Below the pieces are notes generated by a model, which searched no databases, had not been told where the DNA came from, and worked only from the letters and a program-made list of their open reading frames with translations. From the NCBI GenBank assembly GCA_964017125.1, contig OZ024903.1, positions 85,552,865-85,616,864 of the forward strand: 64,000 nucleotides of DNA, written 5' to 3'. The position numbers and the translations under genes were made by a program. This stretch comes from Flabesymbios commensalis. Its lineage: Eukaryota; Annelida; Polychaeta; Terebellida; Flabelligeridae. Positions 25,501-32,999 of this stretch are shown here, piece after piece; the stretch's first letter is position 1; each line of letters opens with the position of its first letter.

Positions 25501-28500
25501 ATAAAAACACGCTGCTGGGCTTGTTGGTTTAACATTGGGTTAATGTTAGATTATAGTTTAATCCAGCCAACGCCAACAATGTACCTTATTATATAATTAG
25601 GCCTACGTGTTGGTTTATTGCATCTTCCTGACAGCCAGGCTCGCTGCTCTCGAGGTCGCTAACCTCGGTCTACGACCTCGGGAGAGGCGAGCCTTGTGTG
25701 GGAAGATGGTTTATTGTTGGTTGGACTAATCAATCATTCGCTGTCAAACAAGCTCTTTGCAGTGGTTTCTAACACAGTAGCCTACTAATCTGACTATTCG
25801 GATAGCCACGTAGGCTTACTGTTGTCTTTTTCAGACAAATCACATGCTAAATTTTCAATTATATCTGGACATTTTACACTACGCATTGTATTCGCTTTTT
25901 TTCCGGACACCAGTCGCATTTGTATCACGGCCTGTAGTCTTCCGCATCTGTATTTATTAGATGATTTTGATTTCTCATGTGGAAAATGCGGGAAGACTTC
26001 CAAAGTAAAAGTGATGGGTCTATGACCGGATTGTTACCGTAGGATTAGTAAATAGAGATGGCCAAATTTCATGGAATTGGGTGAGAAGTGACAGAGAAAT
26101 CAGAGAAAACATGCACAGGATAATATGATTTAGAGTCTACTGAAAAATTATAAGTCTAAACTTTAGACTTATAATTTTTCAGAGCAACATGTGGCGCGAC
26201 GTACTGCCTAGCAAACATGGGATGTTGAACCAATGTTAGTTTAATGCTCGCCCACCGTCTTCGACGCTGGACCAACACTAGTTCAACATGTGGCGCGACG
26301 GACTGATGCTCATCAGATTGTTGTTTATCACCTCACGAATTGTGATAATTTTCAGAATGAAGCACACATCAATTACCGTGGCGCGATTTTAAGAAAAACA
26401 AGACATTTTCAGGCTTGCACATTCTACCATTTTTCCATTTTTTATGGGTTTTTCATGTTACAAAATATATCGACGGATTAGTTTTGTGTTTTTGTCATTT
26501 CTAAGGATTTTAAGAAATCTGAAATTTCGAAAAAAAAAAATTCACAAACTATCTTTTGTTTTACTTCCCTAAATATATTTATTATTGATATATTAAACAT
26601 TTATTTGATAATGTATATATTTATGTTCAGTGATATTTATGTTCAAATAATAATAAAACGATTTTTTTCTGAGCGCGCACTTTATCAAAGTGTCGCAAAT
26701 TCTGATTTCGTGCACTATAAAAATTGAAAGAAAATCCACAGAAAATACTGTGGGTGCTATCTGAGAAACATTCCACAACTCTAATTTGAGACAAGATAGG
26801 AATTGTTCTAAGCAAAGGGGAATGTGAAATCACACAGTATTGTAACGTTAGATTTACACCTGCTCTTTTTCTGATGTTAAGTAGCAACACAAGAAAATGT
26901 CAATCATAATAAATAGTCCTCTTGCTGAGGGGGGTCCTGCCTGAACTTTTAGCTCCCCTAAGTTACTCAAAAAATTCGTTTAGGGGATCACCCCAAGAGT
27001 AAAATAAAATTTGGCCAATTTGGCTGAGCAAAATTTTGAAGGTGGGCAACGAATCGAATGAAACCACTTATAAAAAGATTGGGTTATTCCTATATTGCGA
27101 ATTCGGAAAAATCCAAGATGGCTGCTTTGTGGCTGTTTACGGTTTTCATGTTTCTGGGTAAACGCATCGACTGCAACCACTTAAAACATACTAGAGCAAT
27201 ACTATAAGGTACTTTGAAAGAATCTACAATGGCTTCCAACCAATGATTTTCGAATCACAATGTCTATGTGGATTGTTTTTTTAAATTAATATTGTCATGG
27301 AAATCTATATATAATATTCGTTGTGGTACTGAAGACATGCATACATGTACGTCACTTCGTGTCTTTAAACTGTCATATATAGCTAACATTGGAAATCCTA
27401 TAATATGTCCCTATTGTCATTCCATTTGTGTGAAAACAAACAAAATGTACGAATAAAGTATTTGATGTTATAGAGGTATGTTAATCAAAATGATCCATGT
27501 ATCTAGTCACCTATGTTACAAGTTCACAACGCACTGACAACAATTCTTCATTTTTTGTGTGCTGGACGTACGTGATGGTATTTGTGACTGGGCCTTTAGA
27601 ACGAGGTGTGTTTGCCCCAAAAAAATTGTAACGTTAAGCTCCACAAAATCTAACGAGCCCGTGACATCTAAAAACGCCATAAATTCAAAATAGGTGCAAT
27701 TTGCTTTTTAAAATAATGTCTTATTATATCATCATGCACACCATATCGTGTTTGCGGGGGTCATTGATTTGTAATGCTGCCAGTATATACATTCCAGCAG
27801 ACACAATACGTTGAATCAACAGTGGTGCGTTGAATCAACGTTGGTTCAACGTTGGTCCAACGTATACGATGCTGAACCAGCGTTTATTCAACGTGACGCT
27901 GGACCAACGCTAAACGAACGTTGATTCAACATCTAGTGTCTGCTGGGATGGTATAGCAACATTTGTGCAACGTCTTGTGTTTACCGGAAACGCAGTCATT
28001 ATGTTAATTTAAATTCCTATTTGCTGCCCTCTGGGTCAGGGATAAATGCCTATACAAAATATGACCCATTAATGGCAAGGTGGTCCACCATGATGTCCAT
28101 ACACATAATCCGTTCTTGTAGTATAAACCCAGCAAACACGACACATTGAAACAATGTTGGTTTAATGTTGGCCCACCGTCTGCGACGCTGGGACAACATT
28201 AAACCAACATTGTTTCAATGTGTCGTTTTTCCTGGGATACATGTGAGCACTGGGCTGGACAGATAACTATTATCAGCACAAAGGATTCTAATAAATTCTA
28301 CACAATAATCTAGTACACCGTCATTTCTCTAGACAAACCTTATTTATATTATACTGGAGTATGTGGGGCTGGTAGTCATATGTGCCCGTGCGCAGAGTTC
28401 CTCAACCAACCTGTGTCTATGAATCTACTAATAACCGCATAATAAGTATTAACCCTTTCACCGCCGGTGCCGCAAATATTCAAGTTTTCATTTATTATTA

Positions 28501-29423
28501 GCACATTAAGTACCACCTTTTAAACATGTTAAAGTTAAAATGTGACATAAATCAGCAATATTTGAAAACAGTTGACCTCCATTTTGTCAAATCTGAATAA
28601 TTTTCACTTGAAGTTGTGGATCGCGTCAGCGAGACACAACTTCAAGTGGGTGAAAATTCAGATTGAATAATTTGGCGGTTAAAGGGTTAATTGTCTGGTA
28701 CAAGTTGATTTCGTGAGTTTTCGACTCGTGCTCATGTAGCCACAGATGCAAAATATATTTCATATTTCAAAGTTTACGTTAAAGAATCGAAAACTCTGTA
28801 TTCAATCTTCCCTGGTGTAAGAAAAACAACTTATTATTTTGACAGTGCGACTAAAATCTAGAGAAGTAAATAATACATACCGTTGAACCGATAAACGCTC
28901 CTGTAAACTTATATATATCTTCATAGTAATCATGAGGTACTCCTTCTTTTGTTCTTATTTCTGTCACAATATCCAGGAGTAAGTCTTCCATGCGCTTCTC
29001 AAATTTGGACATACCGTTACCATACAGCTTGAGAGCCTGCAATGTGCGCAAGCGCATTGTTTTCCAGAATGGCGAATTTGCTTCATCGACTATATCTTTG
29101 AAAGGCATTGGTTTTCGGATGCCTTTCCATGGGACTCTTCCTGCGAATGCATCCCCCTTTTCAACCATCACTTCTTTGAGGACTTCCTTGCCAGAAACAA
29201 CCAAGAACGGCGTGCTAAATAAGTGATACTGAAAAACAGGACCGTATTTTTTACGCCATTGCTGCAGTATTTGTATTTGGTTCCCACCACAGAATTGAAA
29301 ATAGTTCCCTACAACAGGCCAGCAGATTGGTCCGGGTATAGCACTGCTGTGGCATGTCCAGTCTTTGAAGATGTACAGCAAACTGCCTATCACTGTGACT
29401 AGCGCAAGTATCCATGTGATCAT
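7309..29423 (-). CDS. Cytochrome P450, clan 2 (CYP2-like), complete, six exons
   Basis: Joining 29423-28881, 15197-14979, 14477-14318, 13020-12758, 8882-8755 and 7537-7309 gives 513 residues plus stop with no internal stop. Every intron is GT-AG; phases are 0, 0, 1, 0, 2. Features in order: hydrophobic N-terminal anchor (about 2-19), PGPICWPVVGN hinge (30-40), C-helix WKTMR (120-124), I-helix AGTLTT (307-312), K-helix EVLR (363-366), PERF (418-421), heme loop PFGAGPRVCLG with ligand Cys449. Length and motif spacing are normal for a microsomal P450, a heme monooxygenase of the endoplasmic reticulum that takes electrons from P450 reductase. MPYT before EVLR is typical of CYP2 proteins. Substrate cannot be told. 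Oddities: Leu310 replaces the usual Asp/Glu of the I-helix, and LGKQLAVNR replaces the usual LGE.LAR.E after the heme Cys. Subfamily naming needs a tree. Confidence 0.93.
8398..8636 (+). mobile_element. TTAA-type hairpin MITE (family H) in P450 intron 5
   Basis: Ends CCCTTTAACCGCCGGTG and GGCGGTTAAAGGG, with degraded TTAA flanks. It carries the internal hairpin with arms ACTTGAAGTTGTG and CACAACTTCAAGT. A TTAA target with CCC/GGG termini fits piggyBac-like or Kolobok-like non-autonomous elements. It begins about 115 bp after the exon 5 donor. Confidence 0.85.
8755..8882 (-). CDS. P450 exon 5 (residues 396-438 in part)
   Basis: 128 bp, acceptor TTCCAG and donor GTATGT. It codes VLPYVVGSHMDDQYW and the PERF segment NPERFLDSDGKIL, ending HPTRT in phase 2. 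Confidence 0.92.
8883..9757. other. P450 intron 4, first part; degenerate CATT repeat
   Basis: Intronic noncoding sequence. A degenerate ATTCATTCGTTTATTC-type tract runs from about 9385 to 9625 and creates a spurious serine/phenylalanine-rich frame. No other feature seen. Confidence 0.65.
9758..9902 (-). mobile_element. SINE fragment, 3' part
   Basis: It matches the 3' half of the dimeric SINE at 4575: head 2 B-box (ATTCGAAATTCGAA region), the TGTGTGCACATATAGGC block and the GAAATGAAATGAATC tail, read on the minus strand. It breaks off abruptly at the GAGCACGCTGG of head 2 and abuts another repeat (9903-9974). A more degraded copy may lie at about 10130-10250. Confidence 0.75.
9903..9974 (+). 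repeat. Dispersed repeat with TGATGCTTTAATGCATCA hairpin
   Basis: Copies are at 9903-9974, 34396-34471 and, inverted, about 54857-54922 (again at +6,843). All share TGTTTTCAGGGATGTAAAAT followed by the palindrome TGATGCTTTAATGCATCA. The 34.4-kb copy ends GCTTAAAGGGTT, resembling the ends of the TTAA elements, so it may be the end of another TTAA-type family. Confidence 0.65.
10390..10446. mobile_element. CCCAGCA-family MITE, left half only
   Basis: Begins CCCAGTAAACATCAGACGTTG and runs through the centre CCACCGTCTGCAATGCTGGC, then stops. The right arm is missing. Confidence 0.65.
11132..11274. repeat. (TTCA)n microsatellite
   Basis: About 140 bp of nearly perfect ATTC repeats in P450 intron 4. 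Confidence 0.97.
11778..12640. mobile_element. Concatemer of TGCACAACTGGACC inverted-repeat units
   Basis: The outer ends are TGGACGCCTTTATGCACAA and the reverse complement TTGTGCATTAAAAAGGCGTCCA-type end at 12620-12640. Between them the motif GCACAACTGGACC recurs at about 11968, 12206 and (as GAACAGCTGGACC) 12442, spaced about 237 bp. Each is preceded by its inverse (GGTCCAGTTGTGCATAAATC type) to form a hairpin junction. Internal segments also repeat (TCGCAGTCCCCGTGA, TACACGTATTTT). It looks like a TIR element whose body was amplified in tandem. It lies just 3', in gene sense, of exon 4. Confidence 0.68.
12758..13020 (-). CDS. P450 exon 4 (residues 308-395)
   Basis: 263 bp, acceptor TTACAG and donor GTGAGC. 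It codes TLTTTTTLYLFLNILLHHP (second half of the I helix), the J helices, MPYTYASLLEVLR (K helix with ExxR) and the beta region to KGTP. Its counterparts at 56911-57173 and 63754 onward are nearly the same protein with Met instead of Leu after the AGT. Confidence 0.92.
13649..13852. mobile_element. TTAA-ended inverted-repeat MITE in P450 intron 3
   Basis: Ends TTAAAGATGATCTATCACCC and GGGTGATATGTCACCTTTAA. The inner arms GGCTATCATGTGAC / GTCACATGATAGCC flank a CTCTCAGAGG centre. About 204 bp, no coding. Confidence 0.8.
14318..14477 (-). CDS. P450 exon 3 (residues 255-308 in part)
   Basis: 160 bp from acceptor TTTAG to donor GTATCT. It codes EDFDLDSDKKQDGLLYILAK through to TNIIIAG, the first half of the I helix. 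It ends in phase 1 inside the glycine codon of the AG dipeptide. Too short and Met-poor to stand out as an open frame; identified by homology pattern and splice sites. Confidence 0.88.
14979..15197 (-). CDS. P450 exon 2 (residues 182-254)
   Basis: 219 bp, flanked by acceptor TTCGCAG and donor GTGAGA. It codes from ITGEDLNLNDP to EFFKSMK, matching the D-G helix region of CYP2 proteins by position. Phase 0 on both sides. The first methionine inside this exon is not a start. Confidence 0.9.
15608..15660. mobile_element. CCCAGCA-family MITE fragment
   Basis: CAGCAGAAAAGACGTTG followed by CAATGTTGGTTTAACGTTGG, then lost. A second, complete copy follows 108 bp later. Confidence 0.6.
15768..15876. 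mobile_element. CCCAGCA-ended palindromic MITE, complete
   Basis: A 109-bp near-palindrome: CCCAGCAAACATGAGACG at the left, CGTCTCATTTTTGCTGGG at the right, and centre CCACCGTCTACGACGTCGG. It lies in P450 intron 1, about 570 bp upstream, in gene sense, of exon 2. Confidence 0.88.
16015..17210. mobile_element. CpG-rich TIR element, about 1.2 kb
   Basis: The left end CCCAGTCACACATACACGAC and right end TGTGTGACTGGG are inverted; the match runs on through ACGACGCA and the CCACGC block, about 33 bp with few mismatches. A related internal end occurs at about 16388 (CTCAGTCACACATAGTCGTC), suggesting nesting or an internal duplication. CG dinucleotides are visibly denser than in the flanks. No transposase frame was seen. 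It lies in P450 intron 1. Confidence 0.68.
17431..17455. repeat. TATCTGCCAC hairpin
   Basis: TGCCACTTC / GAAGTGGCA form a perfect stem. The same TATCTGCCAC core occurs at 5504, 32770 and 34100. Confidence 0.55.
18118..18513. repeat. Two direct repeats ending in a GC hairpin
   Basis: The block AAAGGTCRTAGCC ... CAGGGATTTGTGTATGCAAT occurs twice (about 18150-18240 and 18325-18415) with variation. The second copy runs into a hairpin CCCCGCCCCTACTTCGTGGG at about 18482-18510. The hairpin near one end recalls Helitron-like 3' ends, but no CTRR terminus is seen, so I leave it unclassified. Confidence 0.5.
18529..19660. mobile_element. Nested TIR element with ATTA flanks
   Basis: The left end GAGGGATTCTATAA (18529-18542) matches the right end TTATAGAATCCCTC (19647-19660) exactly. 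Both are flanked by ATTA (18525-18528 and 19661-19664), a candidate target duplication. The interior has at least five copies of a CACTCCATAAC-like motif (about 18997, 19195, 19432, 19454, 19474). No coding region. It lies wholly inside the foldback element. Confidence 0.72.
21421..21746 (-). mobile_element. Dimeric tRNA-derived SINE
   Basis: On the minus strand: head 1 (GTGCAGTGGTTAAAGCTGCC), a linker with CACAATGGCCTCC, head 2 (GAGAGATAGCGTACTCGG, then the B box near ATCTCGAATCC), the TGTATGTGCAC region and the CATTTCATTT tail. Head 1 and linker differ from the copy at 4575, so at least two head types exist. Confidence 0.78.
21747..23590. other. P450 intron 1; no gene seen
   Basis: Noncoding. 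A CCCAGCA-family MITE fragment lies at about 22930-22992 (CTACGATGCTGGCCC). A segment at about 22095-22280 resembles 24345-24470 (both have GGAAAGCRTAGAAACCT and later CACTCC...AAGCGTAGAA), so it is a dispersed repeat. Confidence 0.5.
23595..23959. mobile_element. TTAA-flanked inverted-repeat MITE, 365 bp
   Basis: Ends AGGGACTGGCCCAGGCT and AGCCTGGGCCAGTCCCT lie between TTAA at 23591-23594 and 23960-23963. Arms of about 165 bp are close reverse complements (shared TAGACTAGAACTGCAAAG and CTAGATATAGA blocks). Non-autonomous; the TTAA target suggests a piggyBac- or Kolobok-type transposase in trans. Confidence 0.85.
24000..25030. other. P450 intron 1; no gene seen
   Basis: Noncoding. A CCCAGCA-family fragment lies at about 24637-24697 (CGACGCTGGTCCG ... 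GTGTTTTCTGAG). Confidence 0.5.
25060..25215 (+). repeat. CpG-rich dispersed repeat
   Basis: It contains TTTTCGCGCCACTACCACAA and many TTCGCG words. A copy in the opposite orientation is at about 31830-32010 (TTGTGGTAGTGACGCGAAAA). The two are about 6.7 kb apart, on either side of P450 exon 1. Confidence 0.6.
25623..25708. repeat. Imperfect hairpin repeat
   Basis: CATCTTCC...CAGGCTCGC...CGAGGTCG pairs with CGACCTCGGGAGAGGCGAGC...GGAAGATG around a CTAACCTCGGTCTA loop. Noncoding. Confidence 0.6.
26140..26182. repeat. Perfect 21-bp-arm palindrome
   Basis: CTGAAAAATTATAAGTC... and its exact complement (26140-26160 and 26162-26182) are separated by one base. It sits immediately left of the direct repeat that flanks the next MITE. 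Confidence 0.8.
26185..26305. mobile_element. CCCAGCA-family MITE flanked by 22-bp direct repeats
   Basis: CAACATGTGGCGCGACG plus 5 bases occurs at 26185-26206 and 26284-26305 with one mismatch. Between them is a MITE copy (GCAAACATGGGATGTTGAAC, centre CACCGTCTTCGACGCTGG) that lacks its right end. A 22-bp repeat is too long for a normal target duplication. Confidence 0.65.
26310..27790. other. P450 intron 1; dispersed repeat, no gene
   Basis: Noncoding. The segment 27245-27365 (CAATGTCTATGTGGATTG ... TACTGAAGACATG) resembles 33336-33420 and 33725-33835, so a low-identity repeat family is present. Confidence 0.45.
27794..27947. mobile_element. CCCAGCA-family MITE, enlarged copy
   Basis: Starts CCAGCAGACACAATACG and ends CTAGTGTCTGCTGGG, but is 154 bp rather than about 110 bp. 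The arm motif CAACGTTGGTTCAACGTTGG and the GACGCTGGACCAACG block are duplicated inside. Confidence 0.75.
28138..28236. mobile_element. CCCAGCA-ended palindromic MITE
   Basis: CCCAGCAAACACGACACATTG at the left, its near-exact complement ending CCTGGG at the right, and centre CCACCGTCTGCGACGCTGG. Arms are almost perfect. Confidence 0.88.
28453..28686 (+). mobile_element. TTAA hairpin MITE (family H) in P450 intron 1
   Basis: CCCTTTCACCGCCGGTG ... GGCGGTTAAAGGG lies between TTAA at 28449-28452 and 28687-28690. It has the internal hairpin CACTTGAAGTTGTG / CACAACTTCAAGTG. Its near edge is about 195 bp from the exon 1 donor. Confidence 0.88.
28881..29423 (-). CDS. P450 exon 1 (residues 1-181)
   Basis: The start ATG at 29423-29421 is followed at once by a membrane-anchor helix and the proline-rich hinge, so it is the natural start; a purine occupies position -3. 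The exon covers the anchor, A-B region and C helix (WxxxR). It ends at FIGST before the donor GTATGT (phase 0). Reading on into the intron adds a few residues and then a stop, so that read-through form is not the gene product. Confidence 0.92.
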
Positions 29424-29525
29424 TTCTAATGAATTGGTGTCCCGTATAGTTGTCTCGGGTTGACTTTAATTATATCAAAGGCTTATATTCTGAAAAAAAC
29501 CCAGAAGGATTAAAAAAAAAATGAG

Positions 29526-29645
29526 TGAAGAAATAAATAAATGAACCAGCGGAAGAACGAACGAACGAATGAATGAACAATCAAATGGATGAGTAATGAA
29601 CTGAATGAATGAATGAATGAATGCATGAATGAATGAATGAATTGA
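29526..29645. repeat. (GAAT/GAAC)n microsatellite in the P450 promoter region
   Basis: Impure GAAC then GAAT tetranucleotide tract beginning about 100 bp upstream of the P450 start codon. A TATA-like TATAATTAA on the minus strand at about 29467-29475 lies between them; its use as a promoter is only a guess. Confidence 0.75.
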
Positions 29646-29649
29646 ATAA

Positions 29650-31586
29650 TTTATTTGCGTCGAAAAAATTATGCATATTTAGGTCTACAGACAATACACG
29701 TAGGTCTACAGACGATACACGTCGAATGATTCTTTATCGGACAAATTCCGTCCACATGCAGCCATCACTGAAGGTTACTTTCTGTTTAGGAAAATGTAGT
29801 CCTACCTTATATTTTTGTGCAAGCAAGCTTATCAATACATCTTCAAGTAATCAGGTAATCACATCAGCAAAAGATTCACCTCTTATGACATAAATCCATT
29901 ATTAGTCAAATATTTCAAGTCTCACAGAAATAGGCATGTCAACAGGAAGGCAAACTTCTGAACAAATGTGAGCTCTTCACTTGTTACTTGTCGGTGTAAT
30001 GCTATTGACCTTCCCCCCTCTGAATTAAACTACGTCATGCCTAAGTGCCCACTAATTTTGTTCACAGTGATGGTACAGAAGACGTGGTCAATGTGGAGAT
30101 TGGCCTAATCACTGTGAGTGACATATAACAGCATCATTGTGGACCTATTGTGTTTTCAATACGCTCTATTTCGTTGATGAAAAGGCATACTATGTTAATA
30201 GTATGCCCACTGTAAAAACCATGCATATTCTTTATGTTGTGTGTAGTAGTTGGGCTATATTCCCTGGCAAACGAATGTAAACAGGTAAACACTTGTAAAA
30301 TATTATGAACGCTATGATCGAAGCTTAGAATCTAAACCTGCTAACAGCGCTCATAATTTTAAATAAATGTGTGAAACCCGATATATACACCTTGCGACGC
30401 GACCCAAATCCTTTGCAACACAGAGGCTGATCGAGCCAAATTATTTTGTCAAAAGATTCTCCACACACCCCTCCCCTGGCGGAGATAATAAATGGTTGAT
30501 CCCTTAAATTTGTGATTTGCATAGGCTACTGGACCTATAACGGCACCTGTAAATAGCTTTCACGCGCTATTTTGTGTATAACTTCTATTCGTACAGAAAA
30601 CGTCTCCCTCACGTTTTAACGCCTCGTTCGGTCATGATTTCTGTGCGACAATCAATCACAAAGATATCATCATATTCTCATCAAGTCAGGGATTTTTGCA
30701 AACGATTCTAATCAGTAGAGGTTACATGGAACTCGCACAGCAAATACTAATGTAGTGACACCAATCAGGGTAGTACTGAACCAGAACCCCAGTCAATACT
30801 GTACTGTACTATGATATAAAAATGACATCACCATGATTTCTCATACTTATGAATTTACTGTGATATTGCCTATATATATCACCAGGATGTTTTACTAAAA
30901 TATCACCTATTTATTTTGACGTCACAGTGACATCAGCATAGTATCATTTTGATGTCAACATGATACCATTGTATGATATCAATGTGCGATTTCACTGTGA
31001 CAGCTAGGGAGGGAAGATGCCGTTCTGATATGGCCTATCACCCCCCAAGTTGATTATCACAGTGATATCACTGTGATATAAATTGTGTTTATTGGGACGG
31101 TTGTCTGTCGTCTACAGAAATTACAATGTACAGTATTCACAGACCCATTTGACAAACGACACTATAATAAAATTGACACAGAGATCTTAAACCAATTAAC
31201 CTCGTGACAAGCAGTTTAAAACAGTATGACTAAATTAGATGGTCATTCATTTCTGAGTAAACACAATGGCGCACAATGCAATGACACGCATGCGCAACTG
31301 GTTTAAATAACTATCGCCATTACTGCGGATTTTATAGTATTCCAGTACGGCGATATTTTATCTAGTATGAGTAATATTTTGAAACATGTTTATCTCGTTG
31401 CTGGATATCAATAATTTCCACTGTATGGTGACGAAAGAGTTGAATAAAACTCTTTTTGGACACTTTAATTTGTGGTTATTGTTTTGAAAAATATAGCTCA
31501 TATGTATGTGGTTAAGATAAAAACTAGAAAATTTTTGTTGGAAGGGGATGCAGCGAACTTCTATTTTTATGGAAACAGCGCCAGGT
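29650..31586. other. 5' flank of the P450 gene; no other gene seen
   Basis: Noncoding. From about 30800 to 31085 the words TCACTGTGATATCA and TGATATCA/TGATGTCA recur many times, giving overlapping small palindromes that may be the remains of a repeat element. Confidence 0.5.
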
Positions 31587-31590
31587 TTAA

Positions 31591-31811
31591 CCCTCTAACC
31601 GCCAAATTATTCAATTTGAATTTCACCAACTTGACGCGATCCACAATTTCAAGTGAGTGAAAATTATTCAGATTTGACAAAATGGAGGTCAACTCTTTTC
31701 AAACCTTGCTGGTTGATGTCACATTTTATCTTTAACATATATAAAATGTGATACTTGATGTGTTAATAAAAAATGAAAACCCGAATATATGCGGCACCGG
31801 CGGTTGAAGGG
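31591..31811 (-). mobile_element. TTAA hairpin MITE (family H), inverted copy
   Basis: TTAA at 31587-31590 and 31812-31815 flank CCCTCTAACCGCC ... GGCGGTTGAAGGG. It is in the opposite orientation to the other copies. The inner hairpin is largely lost: only one arm (CCACAATTTCAAGTGAGTG) remains. Confidence 0.82.
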
Positions 31812-32010
31812 TTAATAGCAAAACACACGAACACGAGAGCGAATATACACGCGGCGAGAGTCGCGTCGAGAGACGCGAAAATCGCCTGACTGTCGATACA
31901 CCTATACAACGCGAAAACCAACGTGAAAATTATTGTGACGCGCTTTTCCCTGTAGCCAGATCAGATTGTGGTAGTGACGCGAAAACCGGCGCGATGCGCG
32001 AAAAAAAATT

Positions 32011-32744
32011 AACATCAAATACAGGCAGTTACTTTTCAGTTCATCGTATTCGAATGTCGCCAGGGCAAAAATCAGACGTGACAAGGCCGGTGGCCGAGCC
32101 AAAATTTTGGAAATCCCTAAATTTCTGAGAATATTGTCAGTGATAAAAAAGAAAAAAATGTGAAACGTCTGTATCATGCTGGCTGCTAGCCTGTATCCGG
32201 CTCTGTCTTGTTGTCTACATTGGCATGTAGTGCAGAGGGGGTGGAATGGAAAGGGGTTGTCTATTCCTGGACTGACAATAAACCAACATTCTTTCACCAA
32301 GTTTGCACTTTTTATCATCGTGCTAACGCGAAAAAAAATTCAATGATTTAGATTTGCCAAATCGGCGGCAGTAGGAAGCAAAGGTTTCACCTTAAAAACG
32401 TGGTTTTAAATACTATTAAAATACATGTAGATAATAATCGAGTATGGATGTAATTGCCGCCTAAAGGGTTTAATTAAACTATTGATAATAGGCCTTAGCA
32501 AATTATAATGCATACAAATCAGAACTAAAAAACTGTGACATCTATGGGTGTTTTTTTTCATTTACATTGAAATGTAAATTTATATATGTATATATTTATG
32601 TATTTGATAATTTTGAATTGTTAATTTTTTAAAGCTTTAGAATTGTTAAATTACCTGTCAGTCACATGAATATTGCAGAAATATCCGTTGGAAAACTTGA
32701 AAATCTCTCAAACTATGCGATGCGCCTTGTACCGATTGAACAAG
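32011..32744. other. No gene seen
   Basis: Noncoding, AT-rich in the right half. Nothing recognised. Confidence 0.5.
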
Positions 32745-32822
32745 TCGTCGCTTCGGAGCTAAAGGATCCTATCTGCCACTCTGACGAGTGTCAGATAGGA
32801 TCCTTTAGCTCCGAGGCGACGA
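32745..32822. repeat. Palindrome with 37-bp arms and TGAC loop
   Basis: Arms 32745-32781 and 32786-32822 match at 35 of 37 positions; the core is GCTAAAGGATCCTATCTG. The inner ATCTGCCAC is the same core as the hairpins at 17431 and 34100. Confidence 0.82.
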
Positions 32823-32999
32823 AGTATCATCTAATATTTGGTAAACCCCTTATTCTGTGCATTTGCATTGGGCCTACACCATCGCACAATGATCTCATGT
32901 GTCTGCATGTATACCTTGTTCATTCACACAGAACGCTAAACGATCCGCGCGTGCTTGTCAGATCTATCACAATGACATATAACTCGCAGTATTTATGAA

